Below, one piece after another: positions 10,340 through 20,083 of a stretch of DNA of 64,000 bases (position 1 is the first letter of the stretch; each line of letters opens with the position of its first letter). The position numbers and the translations under genes were made by a program. Source of the DNA: an uncultured Bacteroidota bacterium. GTDB lineage: Bacteria > Bacteroidota > Bacteroidia > Bacteroidales > CAIWKO01. The notes under the pieces are model-generated. The model did not search any database, was not told the origin of the DNA, and saw only the letters and a program-made list of their open reading frames with translations. Location of the stretch: the NCBI GenBank assembly GCA_937934705.1, contig CALGYY010000098.1:1-64000 (forward strand), given 5' to 3'.

Positions 10340-11650
10340 TTATTCCTGCATTTTGACGAATTTTGCAATCCTCACAGGCATCGAAAGGCTGCGGATAAAA
10401 TACACCCCTGAAGGGAGAGACTCCACCGTAAGGAAATATTGCTTTTCTCCTGATGATGTTACCTGCGATATGATCCGGCCTGAAAAATCGCTCAAAACGA
10501 ACCCCCGACATTCAGGGTCCATGCTGATACAAACCCTGTCTGAGTAACAGGGATTGGGGAAAACAGAAAAAGAATTGGCATCTTTTTCATGGACCGTCAG
10601 CGGAGCCGGAGCAGTGGTGTCCCACATCCTGAAGAGCCTGAAATGACCATCGGGAAACTCCCAGTTGGCGGCCGTTTCGTAACCCATCATAATCTCGGGT
10701 GAAAATGTCCAGGTTTTCACCGCATATGCATCCGCCTGATGCTTGTGCCCTGCGATCCACGCTCCCAGCCGGGGAGAGTAGTCTTTGAGGTACTGTGTAA
10801 CGACATCATACTCGTTAAAGTCGAAAGAGGCCAGTGCTCCGCTTAACAGACTTTTCGACAGCGGATGATGCGCAAAAATGAGCATATTGTTGTCCCCATT
10901 CTGACCGGAGGCAACTGCCTGCTGCAACCAGGGCCAGCTTCCTCCGGGAAAATCATGCAGTTCCGCATCAGCAGCCGATCCGTTAAACACACCCAGGTCG
11001 TGCGCACGGCTGTTGAAATCCGCAAATATGAAATGATAACTGCCGTAATCAAAACTGAAGTTCTGAAACCATGAATAGCAGTTGTGATCCGGATGCCAGA
11101 TCCTGTTCAGACGGGTTCCGTCATCCCACTGGGGAAAGTATTGTGAGGCCGATAAATAAGCGTCTTCAAAAACCTGGTTCAGCAGGGAGTCTCCTGCCGG
11201 CCAGCTTTCTTCAATTCCCTGGCTCAGTGGCCACGCATCATGGTTGCCCATCACCGGGATATACGGTACCTCCAGTGAGTCGAGCACCTGTTTGCAGCGC
11301 AGCAGTTCTGACACTTCGGCACTTTCACTGAGATCGCCCGTTATGACGACGAAGTGAATTTTAAGATCCTGAATGTGATCATTGATCCAGTAAACGCTTT
11401 TTCTCAGTCGTATCAGGGGGTCGCCGGCATCCGCAGGGGCGGTGTTGTCGTAATAGCCGGCGGTGCCGTAATCATCCCCCGGGGCGCCTTCACCGATATG
11501 AACATCAGTAAGGTGAACAAAAGAATACTGCCACTGACTGCCGGGCAGAGCAGCATTATAATCCACCTGAAGGGTATCAGGTACGCCCTGTGCATAAAGG
11601 CGCAGAAAAAATACACTGAAAATCAGAAAGAAGAACAGACTGCGGGGCAT
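10340..11650 (-). CDS. Secreted calcineurin-like metallophosphoesterase with T9SS tail
   Basis: Exported phosphohydrolase of about 436 residues. Metal-binding blocks of the calcineurin-like family are all present: LTDVHIGEG, VITGDLS, VMGNHDAW, IFAHHPL, IAGHKHQAD. The C-terminal 75 residues form a T9SS type A sorting domain (VFPNPCYSDRVCIS). Two starts are possible: ATG 11677 (10-base overlap with the upstream gene) or ATG 11650, which places the hydrophobic signal directly after MPRS; the latter is chosen. Substrate unknown; acid sphingomyelinase-like and phosphodiesterase roles are both possible. Confidence 0.85.
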   Translation of the reverse strand: MPRSLFFFLIFSVFFLRLYAQGVPDTLQVDYNAALPGSQWQYSFVHLTDVHIGEGAPGDDYGTAGYYDNTAPADAGDPLIRLRKSVYWINDHIQDLKIHFVVITGDLSESAEVSELLRCKQVLDSLEVPYIPVMGNHDAWPLSQGIEESWPAGDSLLNQVFEDAYLSASQYFPQWDDGTRLNRIWHPDHNCYSWFQNFSFDYGSYHFIFADFNSRAHDLGVFNGSAADAELHDFPGGSWPWLQQAVASGQNGDNNMLIFAHHPLSKSLLSGALASFDFNEYDVVTQYLKDYSPRLGAWIAGHKHQADAYAVKTWTFSPEIMMGYETAANWEFPDGHFRLFRMWDTTAPAPLTVHEKDANSFSVFPNPCYSDRVCISMDPECRGFVLSDFSGRIISQVTSSGEKQYFLTVESLPSGVYFIRSLSMPVRIAKFVKMQE

Positions 11651-11667
11651 TCCCGTTATTTCCGCCT

Positions 11668-11865
11668 TCAACCGCATAATTTCACCTTTTTATTCTGACT
11701 GTAAGAGGCCAGACAATCGGGGCAAAGACAGTCAGGGTAAGTTTTTTTAATCAGTTCGAGGTTTTCCGGACTGATCTTATAATCCATGCACCAGCAATCC
11801 TGATTGTGAAGGCACTCAAACTCCTTTCCGCAGCGGGGACAGGTTTTGATCTTGACATCAGACAT
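11668..11865 (-). CDS. Cysteine-rich CWC-family small protein
   Basis: 65 residues with paired cysteines (CPRCGKEFECLHNQDCWC and CLCPDCLASY), fitting the cysteine-rich CWC family of small putative metal-binding proteins. No signal peptide, so probably cytoplasmic. It abuts the start of the phosphoesterase and may share its transcript. Function of the family is not known. Confidence 0.75.
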   Translation of the reverse strand: MSDVKIKTCPRCGKEFECLHNQDCWCMDYKISPENLELIKKTYPDCLCPDCLASYSQNKKVKLCG

Positions 11866-11909
11866 AGTAATAAGTTTAAATTATCTGAAAAGAATATTAA
11901 TTTACATGT

Positions 11910-14393
11910 TTATTCGTAATAATACACCCGTTTCACACGACCGCCTATGGATGTGAGGATTTCATAAGGAATGGTGCCCAGTTCCCTTGCCCATTCGCTG
12001 ATTGAATGCTGTGCGGAGAAAAGGATCACCTCATCGCCTTCGGAAGCCTTGAGCTGTCCGAGATCAGCCATACACATATCCATGCAGATATTCCCGATGA
12101 TGGGCACTTTTTCCCCGGCAATCATGATCCTGCCTTTTCCGTTCCCCAACCTGCGGTCGAGTCCGTCAGCATAACCCACCGGGATAACGGCTATACGGGT
12201 ATCTTTCGCCGCAATCCAGTCCCTGCTGTATCCTACGCTTTCGCCGGCCTTGATGGTTCTGATCTGGGTGATGATGGATTTGAGGGTGCCTACCTGCTGC
12301 AGTGCCCTTTGCTCTTCCTCATCGTGCCCGATGCCATATAGCCCTATCCCGAGCCTGACCATATCCATCTGGGCTTCCGGAAAGCGGCTGATACCGGATG
12401 AATTCAGTATGTGCATCAGGATGTTACTGCCATAAGCCTGACGGAACTTTTCCCCTGTCTTTCTGAAAGTCTCAATCTGTGAGCGCGTGAAATCATCGAA
12501 ACGGCTTTCAGATGATGCCGCAAGGTGTGAAAAAACGGAGCAGATCCGTATTCCTTTTTCCTTTTTGAGGATGTCAATAAGTTCATCCACCTCTTCTGTT
12601 GCGAAACCGAGGCGGTGCATTCCGGTATCCAGTTTAATATGGATGGGGACCGCCTGCTGTTCCGATGAAACACCCTGGCGGATCGCCTGAAGCAGCAGGT
12701 TGAGGATACGCATGTTGTAAATTTCAGGCTCGAGTCCGTATGTAATCATCGCTTCTATGCTCTGAGCTTCCGGGCTCATTACCATAACAGGTGTACTGAT
12801 CCCTGCTTTGCGCAGTTCAATGCCTTCGTCGGCATACGCTACGGCCAGATAGTCGACATGCTGGAACTGCAGCATATTGGCAATCTCGAAGCTACCGATG
12901 CCATAACTGAAAGCTTTGACCATCGCCATGATTTTGGTCCCGGGGTTGAGCTTAGAACGGTAATGGTTCAGGTTGTGAACGATGGCGTTCAGGTTAATTT
13001 CCAGGACAGTGTCGTGGGATTTTTGCTGCAGTTGACGGCTGATCTGTTCGAATTCAAAGATTCTGGCCCCCTTGAGAAGAATGGTTTCATTCTGGAAGGT
13101 GGAGAAGGGGAACTTATTCAGGAAAGCCTGCGTGGATTCAAAGAAATCCTTCTCCAGATCAAACTTTCCGGCATGGTGGCTGATGGCGCGGCCGATGCCG
13201 ATGATGCGGTGAATGCCTTTTTCTTTCAGCAATGCCGCGACCCGGGTGTACAGTTCCTCATCATCCATGGCGCTTTGAAGAATATCCGAAAGGATAAGCG
13301 TTTTATGAATATGCTGTTTCTGCTGATTCAGGAAATCCAGCGCGATGGAAAGAGAATTGAAATCATTGTTGTAACTGTCGTTGATCACCGAGCAATGATT
13401 GATGCCCTCTTTTAGCTCAAGGCGCATGGCCACAGGAATAAGACCCATCATGCGCTCCCTGATCACTTCCTGCTGAAATCCGCGGCAAAGCATAAACGCC
13501 CAGCAGTGGATGGCGTTCTCCACCGAGGCATCATCAGTAAAAGGAATGACGATCTGGATTTCCTGACCCTGATAGTGTCCGGTAATTTCTGTCTGCCCCT
13601 GTTCCCTGACCACCCGGCTGATCTTCAGGTCGGACTTGTTCTTATAACTCCAGGTGAAAAGACGGATGTTCCGGTCAATTTCAGAGCGGATGATACGGTC
13701 CTGAATTTCGAAATAATCAGAACAGTAGATCAGCACCTCAACTTTGGTGAACAACTTCAGTTTTTCGCCTGTTTTCTGCGCCAGATTGATGAAATGCCTT
13801 TCGTGTGCCGCACCAATGTTGGTGAAAATTCCGATGTCCGGTTTCAGAATGGCCTGTAGCTTATCCATCTCATCGGGCTGACTGATGCCGGCTTCAAAAA
13901 TAGCCAGTTCATGGTCCGGTTTGATTTGCCAGACTGATAAGGGAACACCGACCTGTGAATTATAGCTTTTCGGACTTCGCACGATCCTGAGGTCGGGACT
14001 GAGGAGTTGGAACAGCCATTCCTTAACAATGGTTTTTCCGTTGCTACCGGTTATGCCCACGACCGGCAGCTTAAACAGGCTGCGGTGGCTGGCCGCCAGA
14101 AGCTGCAATGCTTTGAGGCTGTCCTCAACCCGCAGAATATTGGCATCCTTCAAATCCGAAAGACTTTCTGCGGTATCTGATACCACGAAATTTCTTACGC
14201 CCCTGTCGTAACAATCTTTCAGGAAGCTGTGCCCGTTATGCCGCTGACCCCTGATGGCGAAAAAGAGACTGGCATAGGGATGCGCCATGGTGCGGCTGTC
14301 AACCACAAGCTCGCTGACCGCACAGCGAGGATCACCCTCCGCGATCAGCTGGCCTTTAAGAATACTAGCAATATCCTGAAACTGGTAATCCAT
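11910..14393 (-). CDS. murF-alr: Bifunctional MurF / alanine racemase
   Basis: 827-residue fusion of two peptidoglycan precursor enzymes. Residues 1-455 are UDP-MurNAc-tripeptide:D-Ala-D-Ala ligase, with ATP-binding GITGSNGKT and downstream Mur ligase motifs. Residues 460-827 are PLP-dependent alanine racemase, with the PLP lysine in KIMAMVKAFSYG and family motifs HIKLDTGMHRLGF and GYADGLDRR. The fusion is characteristic of Bacteroidota and lets D-Ala formation sit beside its use. Five bases downstream of pdxA, so most likely the second gene of that operon. Confidence 0.96.
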   Translation of the reverse strand: MDYQFQDIASILKGQLIAEGDPRCAVSELVVDSRTMAHPYASLFFAIRGQRHNGHSFLKDCYDRGVRNFVVSDTAESLSDLKDANILRVEDSLKALQLLAASHRSLFKLPVVGITGSNGKTIVKEWLFQLLSPDLRIVRSPKSYNSQVGVPLSVWQIKPDHELAIFEAGISQPDEMDKLQAILKPDIGIFTNIGAAHERHFINLAQKTGEKLKLFTKVEVLIYCSDYFEIQDRIIRSEIDRNIRLFTWSYKNKSDLKISRVVREQGQTEITGHYQGQEIQIVIPFTDDASVENAIHCWAFMLCRGFQQEVIRERMMGLIPVAMRLELKEGINHCSVINDSYNNDFNSLSIALDFLNQQKQHIHKTLILSDILQSAMDDEELYTRVAALLKEKGIHRIIGIGRAISHHAGKFDLEKDFFESTQAFLNKFPFSTFQNETILLKGARIFEFEQISRQLQQKSHDTVLEINLNAIVHNLNHYRSKLNPGTKIMAMVKAFSYGIGSFEIANMLQFQHVDYLAVAYADEGIELRKAGISTPVMVMSPEAQSIEAMITYGLEPEIYNMRILNLLLQAIRQGVSSEQQAVPIHIKLDTGMHRLGFATEEVDELIDILKKEKGIRICSVFSHLAASSESRFDDFTRSQIETFRKTGEKFRQAYGSNILMHILNSSGISRFPEAQMDMVRLGIGLYGIGHDEEEQRALQQVGTLKSIITQIRTIKAGESVGYSRDWIAAKDTRIAVIPVGYADGLDRRLGNGKGRIMIAGEKVPIIGNICMDMCMADLGQLKASEGDEVILFSAQHSISEWARELGTIPYEILTSIGGRVKRVYYYE

Positions 14394-14398
14394 GAAGC

Positions 14399-15514
14399 TT
14401 AGGATTCACGGGCATCTTCACTGGTGAGTGCCTTCACCTTAAGCGGATTCGCATTCAGTTGGTCGTAAAGGGTCCGCTGATTGAAAATGTCAATCGCAAG
14501 GTAAATGGCGTGACGGAAAGATTCCGGATGAGCTTCATTCTTACCCGCAATTTCGTAAGCCGTTCCGTGGGCAGGAGAGGTCCGCACATTGGGCAGGCCT
14601 GCAGTAAAATTGATCCCGGAATCGAATGCAATGATCTTGAAGGCGATCATCCCCTGATCGTGATACATCGCCAGTATCCCGTCGAAATCCTTGTATGAGT
14701 TGGCCGCAAAAAAACCATCCGAAGGATAGGGCCCGAAGGCCAGGATATTATCGGCCGCGGCCTGACGAATGGCCGGTGCAATGATCTGCTCCTCTTCATG
14801 ACCGATCACCCCGCGGTCGCCGGCATGAGGATTCAGCCCGAGAACGGCAATCTTCGGCTTGCGTACTCCGAAATCACGGATCAGCGAATTATTCATGATA
14901 ACAAGCTTACGCAACACTGCTTCCGTGGTCAGATCACGGGTGACATCCCTGATCGGAACGTGACCCGTAACGAAACCAATACGGATCTTCTCACTCACCA
15001 TCATCATCATGTAGTCACTGGTATTGAACTTTTTGGCGAGGTATTCCGTGTGACCGACAAAGTCAAAAGTCGGGGATTGTATGTTCTTTTTGTTGATCGG
15101 AGCCGTAACAATAGCATTGAGATAACCGTGTTTCAGATCCTCAATGGCCATATCGATAGCACTGATGGCCAGTTTTCCCGCTACCTCGGAGGACTCCCCC
15201 AGATCGATCTTGACTTCCTGATCGGTAATGTTGAGAATATTCGCCCTTTTGGCAGGAGCGTTTTCCGCTTTCTTGATCAGGTTGAAGTTGAAATCATTGA
15301 CATTTAAAACCTTACGGTGATATGAAGCAATTTTCGAGGATCCGTAAACGACGGGTGTACACAATTCCAGCATCCGTGGGTCCATGAACGTTTTAATGAT
15401 CACCTCGTAACTGATGCCGTTGAAATCACCATGGGTTATTCCGATCACGGGTTTCTTTTCCTTATCCTGCTTCTCGGGACGATCCTGGCGTTCCTTCTCC
15501 TGTATGGTATTCAT
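14399..15514 (-). CDS. pdxA: 4-hydroxythreonine-4-phosphate dehydrogenase
   Basis: Oxidises 4-phosphohydroxy-L-threonine in pyridoxal phosphate synthesis. 371 residues; a charged, low-complexity N-terminal extension of about 20 residues precedes the family start KPVIGITHGDFNGI. Metal and substrate motifs: GHTEYLAKKF, GLNPHAGD, MYHDQGMIAFK. Its product feeds PLP, the cofactor of the alanine racemase encoded next in the operon. A -7 box lies at 15530-15537. Confidence 0.95.
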   Translation of the reverse strand: MNTIQEKERQDRPEKQDKEKKPVIGITHGDFNGISYEVIIKTFMDPRMLELCTPVVYGSSKIASYHRKVLNVNDFNFNLIKKAENAPAKRANILNITDQEVKIDLGESSEVAGKLAISAIDMAIEDLKHGYLNAIVTAPINKKNIQSPTFDFVGHTEYLAKKFNTSDYMMMMVSEKIRIGFVTGHVPIRDVTRDLTTEAVLRKLVIMNNSLIRDFGVRKPKIAVLGLNPHAGDRGVIGHEEEQIIAPAIRQAAADNILAFGPYPSDGFFAANSYKDFDGILAMYHDQGMIAFKIIAFDSGINFTAGLPNVRTSPAHGTAYEIAGKNEAHPESFRHAIYLAIDIFNQRTLYDQLNANPLKVKALTSEDARES

Positions 15515-15529
15515 CTGCTGATTTTTTTA

Positions 15530-15537
15530 CAAAGATA
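15530..15537 (-). promoter_or_regulatory. -7 promoter box for pdxA-murF-alr
   Basis: Minus-strand TATCTTTG is a full match to TAnnTTTG, 16 bases upstream of the pdxA ATG. No clear -33 element. Confidence 0.5.
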
Positions 15538-15561
15538 CAGAAAATGTAAGCAACCCGGGGT

Positions 15562-16404
15562 TCAGGACCGCGCAAAGAAATCGCTGCTTTGCCAGACCTG
15601 CAGGCCGGCATCGTGTGCTTCGGAGAAAAGACTGAAGATGGCCTGCCGCCCCTCCTCTCCCAATTCCAGGCTGAAACTGTTAACATACAGATTGATGTGG
15701 GCAGAGATGACTTCCTCATCCATTTCTAAGGCGTGCTCCCGGATAAAGGGCAGTGAAGAGGAGGGATTCTCCAGGGCAAAGGCGACGCTCCGCCTCATGA
15801 TCCTGCTGATCTTCGATTGCATTTCCTCATTAAAGCTTCTTTGAAGAATGAACCCCCCCAGCGGAACGGGCAATCCCGTGAGCCCTTCCCAGAAGTCCCC
15901 GAGATCCATCAGCGCTACCAGACCTTTTTCCCGGTATGTGAACCGCGTTTCATGGATCAGCAATCCTGTATCGGTTCTGCCTGATAATACGGCCTGCTCA
16001 ATTTCTGAAAACACAAAGGACTCTTTATTCAATGCATCCGGAAAGGCCAGGGTAAAGAGGAGATGGGCTGTGGTATATGGTCCGGGAATGGCAATTTTCA
16101 GTTGAGTGATCTCCGTCAGGTCGCGTTTCTTTCCGCTGATCAGCAGGGGGCCGCAGCCCCGTCCCAGCGCGCAGCCTGCATCCAGGAGGCGATAGTGTTC
16201 CGCCAGGTAAAGGAAAGCATGGAAACTGACCTTGGTCAAGGGAAGTTCCTCTTTCATAGCCATCTGATTCAGGGCCTCCACATCGGCAAATACAGCTTCG
16301 AAAGAAAGTCCCTCCGTATCAATTTTCCCGTGTAGCAGGGCATCGCAGATGAAGGTATCATTGGGGCAGGGTGAAAGCCCGATGCGGATGGTCTCAGATT
16401 TCAT
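15562..16404 (-). CDS. mqnD: 1,4-dihydroxy-6-naphthoate synthase
   Basis: Last dedicated step of the head-group part of the futalosine route to menaquinone: cyclic dehypoxanthinyl futalosine to dihydroxynaphthoate. 280 residues with the family N-terminus IRIGLSPCPNDTFICDALL and a periplasmic-binding-protein-like fold (conserved HETRFTY). Its first 11 bases overlap the end of mqnB, showing a tightly coupled operon. The presence of mqnB and mqnD implies respiration with menaquinone made by the futalosine pathway. Confidence 0.95.
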   Translation of the reverse strand: MKSETIRIGLSPCPNDTFICDALLHGKIDTEGLSFEAVFADVEALNQMAMKEELPLTKVSFHAFLYLAEHYRLLDAGCALGRGCGPLLISGKKRDLTEITQLKIAIPGPYTTAHLLFTLAFPDALNKESFVFSEIEQAVLSGRTDTGLLIHETRFTYREKGLVALMDLGDFWEGLTGLPVPLGGFILQRSFNEEMQSKISRIMRRSVAFALENPSSSLPFIREHALEMDEEVISAHINLYVNSFSLELGEEGRQAIFSLFSEAHDAGLQVWQSSDFFARS

Positions 16405-17083
16405 TCAGGATCTGTTTTAGGGATAAACGCAGTGATTCAACGGCAGCGGGAATATCCCACTGATCAAGATGATCGGGATGAATGAAATTGGAAACCGCAC
16501 GGATCTGAAGACAGGGTATACTGAAGCGATGACAGGTATAAAAAACAGCAGCGCCTTCCATGCTTTCCACATCGGCCCTGGTACGGGATTGAATTTCACG
16601 GATGCGGTCTTGCCGGCCGCTGATAGTCTGTACAGTAATCCCTTTGGCCTGTTCGAGGGCATTCAGCGCAGCTGATCGGGGCGGGTTAAGGTTGGTCATG
16701 CAGCCCTCTTTATCCATGAAAGATGGCTTGTAAGGGGCAGCCATGCGCATATGGTACAAGGGCGTGAACTGAGCGGGCTTCTCACCGCCCAGTTCTGCAA
16801 AACTTTCCATCACCACATTCACGACTTTGCCGGCCGGCCACTCCTGTCTGAAACTTCCTGCAATTCCGGCATTGATCACCAGATCAAAAGACTCCCGGCA
16901 AAAAACTTCCGTCAGGGAAACCAGGGTTGCTGGTATCCCTGGCCCGGTGATCAGTACCTCCGGACCATCCGCGGTTTTTAACAATTCACCTTTTTCCGCC
17001 GCACTTCGTTTTTCCTGAGGAATGAAAGATTCAATTTCTCCGGATGTGGCAGCGAGCAATAGAATCCGGCCGGTTTTCAACAC
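16394..17083 (-). CDS. mqnB: Futalosine hydrolase
   Basis: Removes hypoxanthine from futalosine in menaquinone synthesis; nucleoside phosphorylase-like fold. 229 residues with NAGIAGSFRQEWPAGKVV and VESMEGAAVFYTC, the latter the ribose-binding Met-Glu motif of this superfamily. The start is GTG at 17083, directly after the stop codon of the MFS transporter gene, and the 3' end overlaps mqnD. Three minus-strand genes therefore run with no spacing from 18469. Confidence 0.93.
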   Translation of the reverse strand: MLKTGRILLLAATSGEIESFIPQEKRSAAEKGELLKTADGPEVLITGPGIPATLVSLTEVFCRESFDLVINAGIAGSFRQEWPAGKVVNVVMESFAELGGEKPAQFTPLYHMRMAAPYKPSFMDKEGCMTNLNPPRSAALNALEQAKGITVQTISGRQDRIREIQSRTRADVESMEGAAVFYTCHRFSIPCLQIRAVSNFIHPDHLDQWDIPAAVESLRLSLKQILNEI

Positions 17084-18469
17084 TTACTTCTTTATGTTCG
17101 GCAACTGAAGTCCGTAACCCTTTTTCCGGTCTTCCAGTTTCAGCAGGAAGCCCAGGAGGATCGCCAGGATACCAAAGCTCATGAAGATGATCATGGGCAG
17201 TGTGTAGTCGTAAGTATTGATGGTTTGATCGCCCACCACCTGACTGGAGGTAATGCAGTATTTATCCAGCACCCATCCGATAAGGTAGGGAACACCCATC
17301 AGACCCCAGTTCTGCACCCAGAAGATCAGGGAATAGGCCGTTCCGAGCTGACGTTCAGGGATGATCTTGGGGACCGATGGCCACATGGCCGAAGGCACCA
17401 GCGAAAATCCGATTCCCAGCATAACCATCAGCAGTATGGCGATCACCCAATGATTCAGGAAGGGCAAGGAGAACAGGAGGTGCACTACGCTGATGATAAG
17501 GGCGCCGATGATCATAATGGAAGCGCCTTTGCCTTTTTTATCATAGATCCCGCCGAAAAGGGGCGTAAAAAAGATGGTTCCGAAGGGGAGCAATCCGGGT
17601 AAGGTTCCTGCCCAGTATTCATCTACCCCGAATTTCTGAACCATCAGGTCGGTGGCGTATTTCAGGAAGGGAAATACGGCCGAATAGAAGAGAACACAAA
17701 GGAGAGCGATATACCACCAGCCTTTGTTGGTGACGATCTTGAAAATATCTTTGATTTTAAATTCTTCATCCGGATCTGAACCGTCCGTGGCCACGCGATG
17801 TGCCAGGATGGATTTATCCAGCTTTTTATCCATGGTGATGTACATAAAAAAAGCCAGCACCCCGATGCAGAGCATGATCAGACAGATGAGGATGGGGGTT
17901 GACACACTGCCTGTTCCCAAAGCGATGGGCAGTGAGGTCGAAAGCGCAAGGGCGGTCCCGAGGCGGGCCACACTGAGCTGCATCCCCATGGCCAGGGCGA
18001 GTTCTTTTCCTTTGAACCATTTAACGATAACCTTCGAGGCCGTGATTCCGGCAATTTCCACCCCGACACCAAAAATGGCGTACCCCAGGGCGGCAACCAT
18101 GACCTGAGCCTTCCATCCGAAAAGGGTTTCACCGTCGAGAACGTTGGTGGAGATCGCCCAGTATTTGATCGCCGTACCGATGACCATTACAATCGCTGCG
18201 CTTAAACCGGTGAAGCGGATACCCAGTTTATCCAGGATGATCCCTCCGATGATCAGGAAGAACAGAAAAACATTGAACCATCCGTAGGCACTGGTGAAGA
18301 AACCATATTCGGTATCGGTCCACGACAACTGGTCCCTGACCAGTCCTTGTAAAGGAGCCATCACATCCGCCAGGTAATAACCGGCAAACATGGTGAAAGA
18401 AACCACCAGCAGTGCGGCCCAGCGGGCGGCCCTGGATTCACTTAAGATACGCTGTACTTGCTCGACCAT
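17084..18469 (-). CDS. Major facilitator superfamily transporter
   Basis: 461-residue inner-membrane permease with about twelve hydrophobic segments and an internal loop rich in charge near residues 210-250 (MDKKLDKSILAHRVATDGSD). The frame is open to 18712, but residues before MVEQVQRILSESRAARWA are not transporter-like, so ATG 18469 is used. Position directly ahead of mqnB-mqnD might mean a link to quinone or organic anion metabolism, but the substrate cannot be read from the sequence. Confidence 0.85.
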   Translation of the reverse strand: MVEQVQRILSESRAARWAALLVVSFTMFAGYYLADVMAPLQGLVRDQLSWTDTEYGFFTSAYGWFNVFLFFLIIGGIILDKLGIRFTGLSAAIVMVIGTAIKYWAISTNVLDGETLFGWKAQVMVAALGYAIFGVGVEIAGITASKVIVKWFKGKELALAMGMQLSVARLGTALALSTSLPIALGTGSVSTPILICLIMLCIGVLAFFMYITMDKKLDKSILAHRVATDGSDPDEEFKIKDIFKIVTNKGWWYIALLCVLFYSAVFPFLKYATDLMVQKFGVDEYWAGTLPGLLPFGTIFFTPLFGGIYDKKGKGASIMIIGALIISVVHLLFSLPFLNHWVIAILLMVMLGIGFSLVPSAMWPSVPKIIPERQLGTAYSLIFWVQNWGLMGVPYLIGWVLDKYCITSSQVVGDQTINTYDYTLPMIIFMSFGILAILLGFLLKLEDRKKGYGLQLPNIKK

Positions 18470-18749
18470 AGGTTGGGTGTATTGGATTTGAATACAAAGT
18501 AAAGACTTTTTTAATCGTGAGACTGTGTTTTCAAGAGCCGAAGGCGAATTGCGCCAAAGGCGTCCCTTCGGGAAAATACTAGTCGAACAAAAAGCGAGGG
18601 TATAATACCCCGTTGCTTTGCGGCAGCTTATAAGGAGCCGGGGCCCCGAAGAGCGGGATTTCGTAAAATTAAAGGCCCCGGGGTAAATACCCGTGATTTG
18701 CATTTTCATCACATAAGATTCTTATTTTTACCCCATCAATTCATCCCTT
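18470..18749. other. Structured intergenic region
   Basis: About 280 bases between divergent genes. Holds three inverted repeats in a row: GAAGG/CCTTC (near 18541-18569), GGGTAT-A-ATACCC (18598-18610), and CCGGGGCC (18638-18645) with GGCCCCGG (18674-18681). No open frame of note. The compact set of GC-rich palindromes looks like a REP-like element, but no second copy was found in the window. Confidence 0.4.
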
Positions 18750-19877
18750 ATGAAAACCAAAACGATCCTCTTCATTTGCATTTTGTCCCTTTGTCTCACC
18801 GACCTGCAGGCTCAGTGGACCAATAAAACCATGATCTCCGGTGGTTTGACCCGCTCCTACCGTCTGTACGTTTCACCCAATTATAATCCGGTTAATCCGG
18901 CATCCCTGGTGGTGACGCTGCACGGACTGGGCGACAATATGACCAATTTCAGCAACCTTGGTTTTGCCCAGATCGGGGATACCGCAAACATCATCGTGAT
19001 CTGTCCCCAGGCTGTTACTGACCCCTTTGCCGGAACCGCATGGAACAGCGGAGCCGGTTATATGGGATACTTTCCCAATGCTTCTGTTAACGATATCGGC
19101 TTCATCAACGCCCTGGTCGATTCCACCATGGATCAGTATGCCGTGAACCCGAAAAGAGTCTATCTCTGCGGATTTTCAATGGGTGGATTCATGACCCAGC
19201 GGATGGCCCTGCAATCCAACACCCGCTTCGCGGCTTTTGCATCACTCTCCGGAACCATAGGGGCGGCCATTACACCGGACAACCCATCCCGCCTTATTCC
19301 GATGGCTCACTGGCACGGAACAGCCGACGGCACCATTGCCTTTACCGGAAACACCTACGGCATTGACCCGGATTCCCTGATCTCGCTATGGATCACTTAT
19401 AACAACTGCAATCCTGTTCCGGATACCAGCATTTATCCCGACAACAACCCTGGTGACTCTATCCTGGTCACACAGTACCGCTTCAGCGGCCCCGGGGATG
19501 ATGCCCGCGTTTACTTCTACGTGATGGACGGGGCGGGACATACCGTTCTCTTCCCCCCAGCCAACGACATCAACCAGACCCGCGAGGTCTGGCTGTTCTT
19601 TCGGCAGTTTGAATGGGCTGAGGCCGGAATCGCAGCGAAAAATGAAAACCTTCCATGGTTCAGCGTTTACCCCAATCCCGCCGGGGATTTTGTCACCCTG
19701 ACTTCGGAAAGAGGCCGGCAGGCCGACATCCTTGATATCAGCGGGAAAGTCCTCTGGTCAAAGACCGGGCTTCAGGGCTCAGAAATCCTTGACCTTTCTG
19801 CTTTTTCACCAGGGCTGTACCTGATCCGACTGAGCGGTGAATCAGGCTCTGCTGTTCAGAAACTGATCATTCAATAA
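18750..19877 (+). CDS. Secreted PHB depolymerase/feruloyl-esterase-like hydrolase with T9SS tail
   Basis: 375-residue exported alpha/beta hydrolase of the LpqC / polyhydroxybutyrate depolymerase-like group. Signal peptide 1-22; oxyanion region VVTLHGLGDN; nucleophile Ser in CGFSMGGFMTQ (G-x-S-x-G); late His in DGAGHTVLFPP; the family sequence HWHGTADGTIAF contains the likely acid. The last 75 residues are a T9SS type A tail (VYPNPAGDFVTLTS). Likely acts on ester-linked polymers or plant esters outside the cell; exact substrate unknown. Confidence 0.85.
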   Translation: MKTKTILFICILSLCLTDLQAQWTNKTMISGGLTRSYRLYVSPNYNPVNPASLVVTLHGLGDNMTNFSNLGFAQIGDTANIIVICPQAVTDPFAGTAWNSGAGYMGYFPNASVNDIGFINALVDSTMDQYAVNPKRVYLCGFSMGGFMTQRMALQSNTRFAAFASLSGTIGAAITPDNPSRLIPMAHWHGTADGTIAFTGNTYGIDPDSLISLWITYNNCNPVPDTSIYPDNNPGDSILVTQYRFSGPGDDARVYFYVMDGAGHTVLFPPANDINQTREVWLFFRQFEWAEAGIAAKNENLPWFSVYPNPAGDFVTLTSERGRQADILDISGKVLWSKTGLQGSEILDLSAFSPGLYLIRLSGESGSAVQKLIIQ

Positions 19878-20025
19878 GGGGAAGTTCCTGTCAGAAGATC
19901 AGTATAGAGCGACTGCCCTTGTTTTTATATCGATCGCTTAGCCATTTTCAGCGGGCCAAAAAAAACACTGGTCGACTGATTAACAAGTTTACAACATTAC
20001 ATTGCAAATATATGTTTCAAATCTT

Positions 20026-20058
20026 CTTGATTTGACTCCGATTTCTTTTTTATTTTTG
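20026..20058 (+). promoter_or_regulatory. Promoter before the lipoprotein gene at 20084
   Basis: TATTTTTG at 20051-20058 matches TAnnTTTG; CTTG at 20026-20029 is 21 bases upstream (TTTG at 20031-20034 is closer than usual). Leader of roughly 20 bases. Confidence 0.45.
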
Positions 20059-20083
20059 CGCTGTCACCCTGAATCACGAAAAC

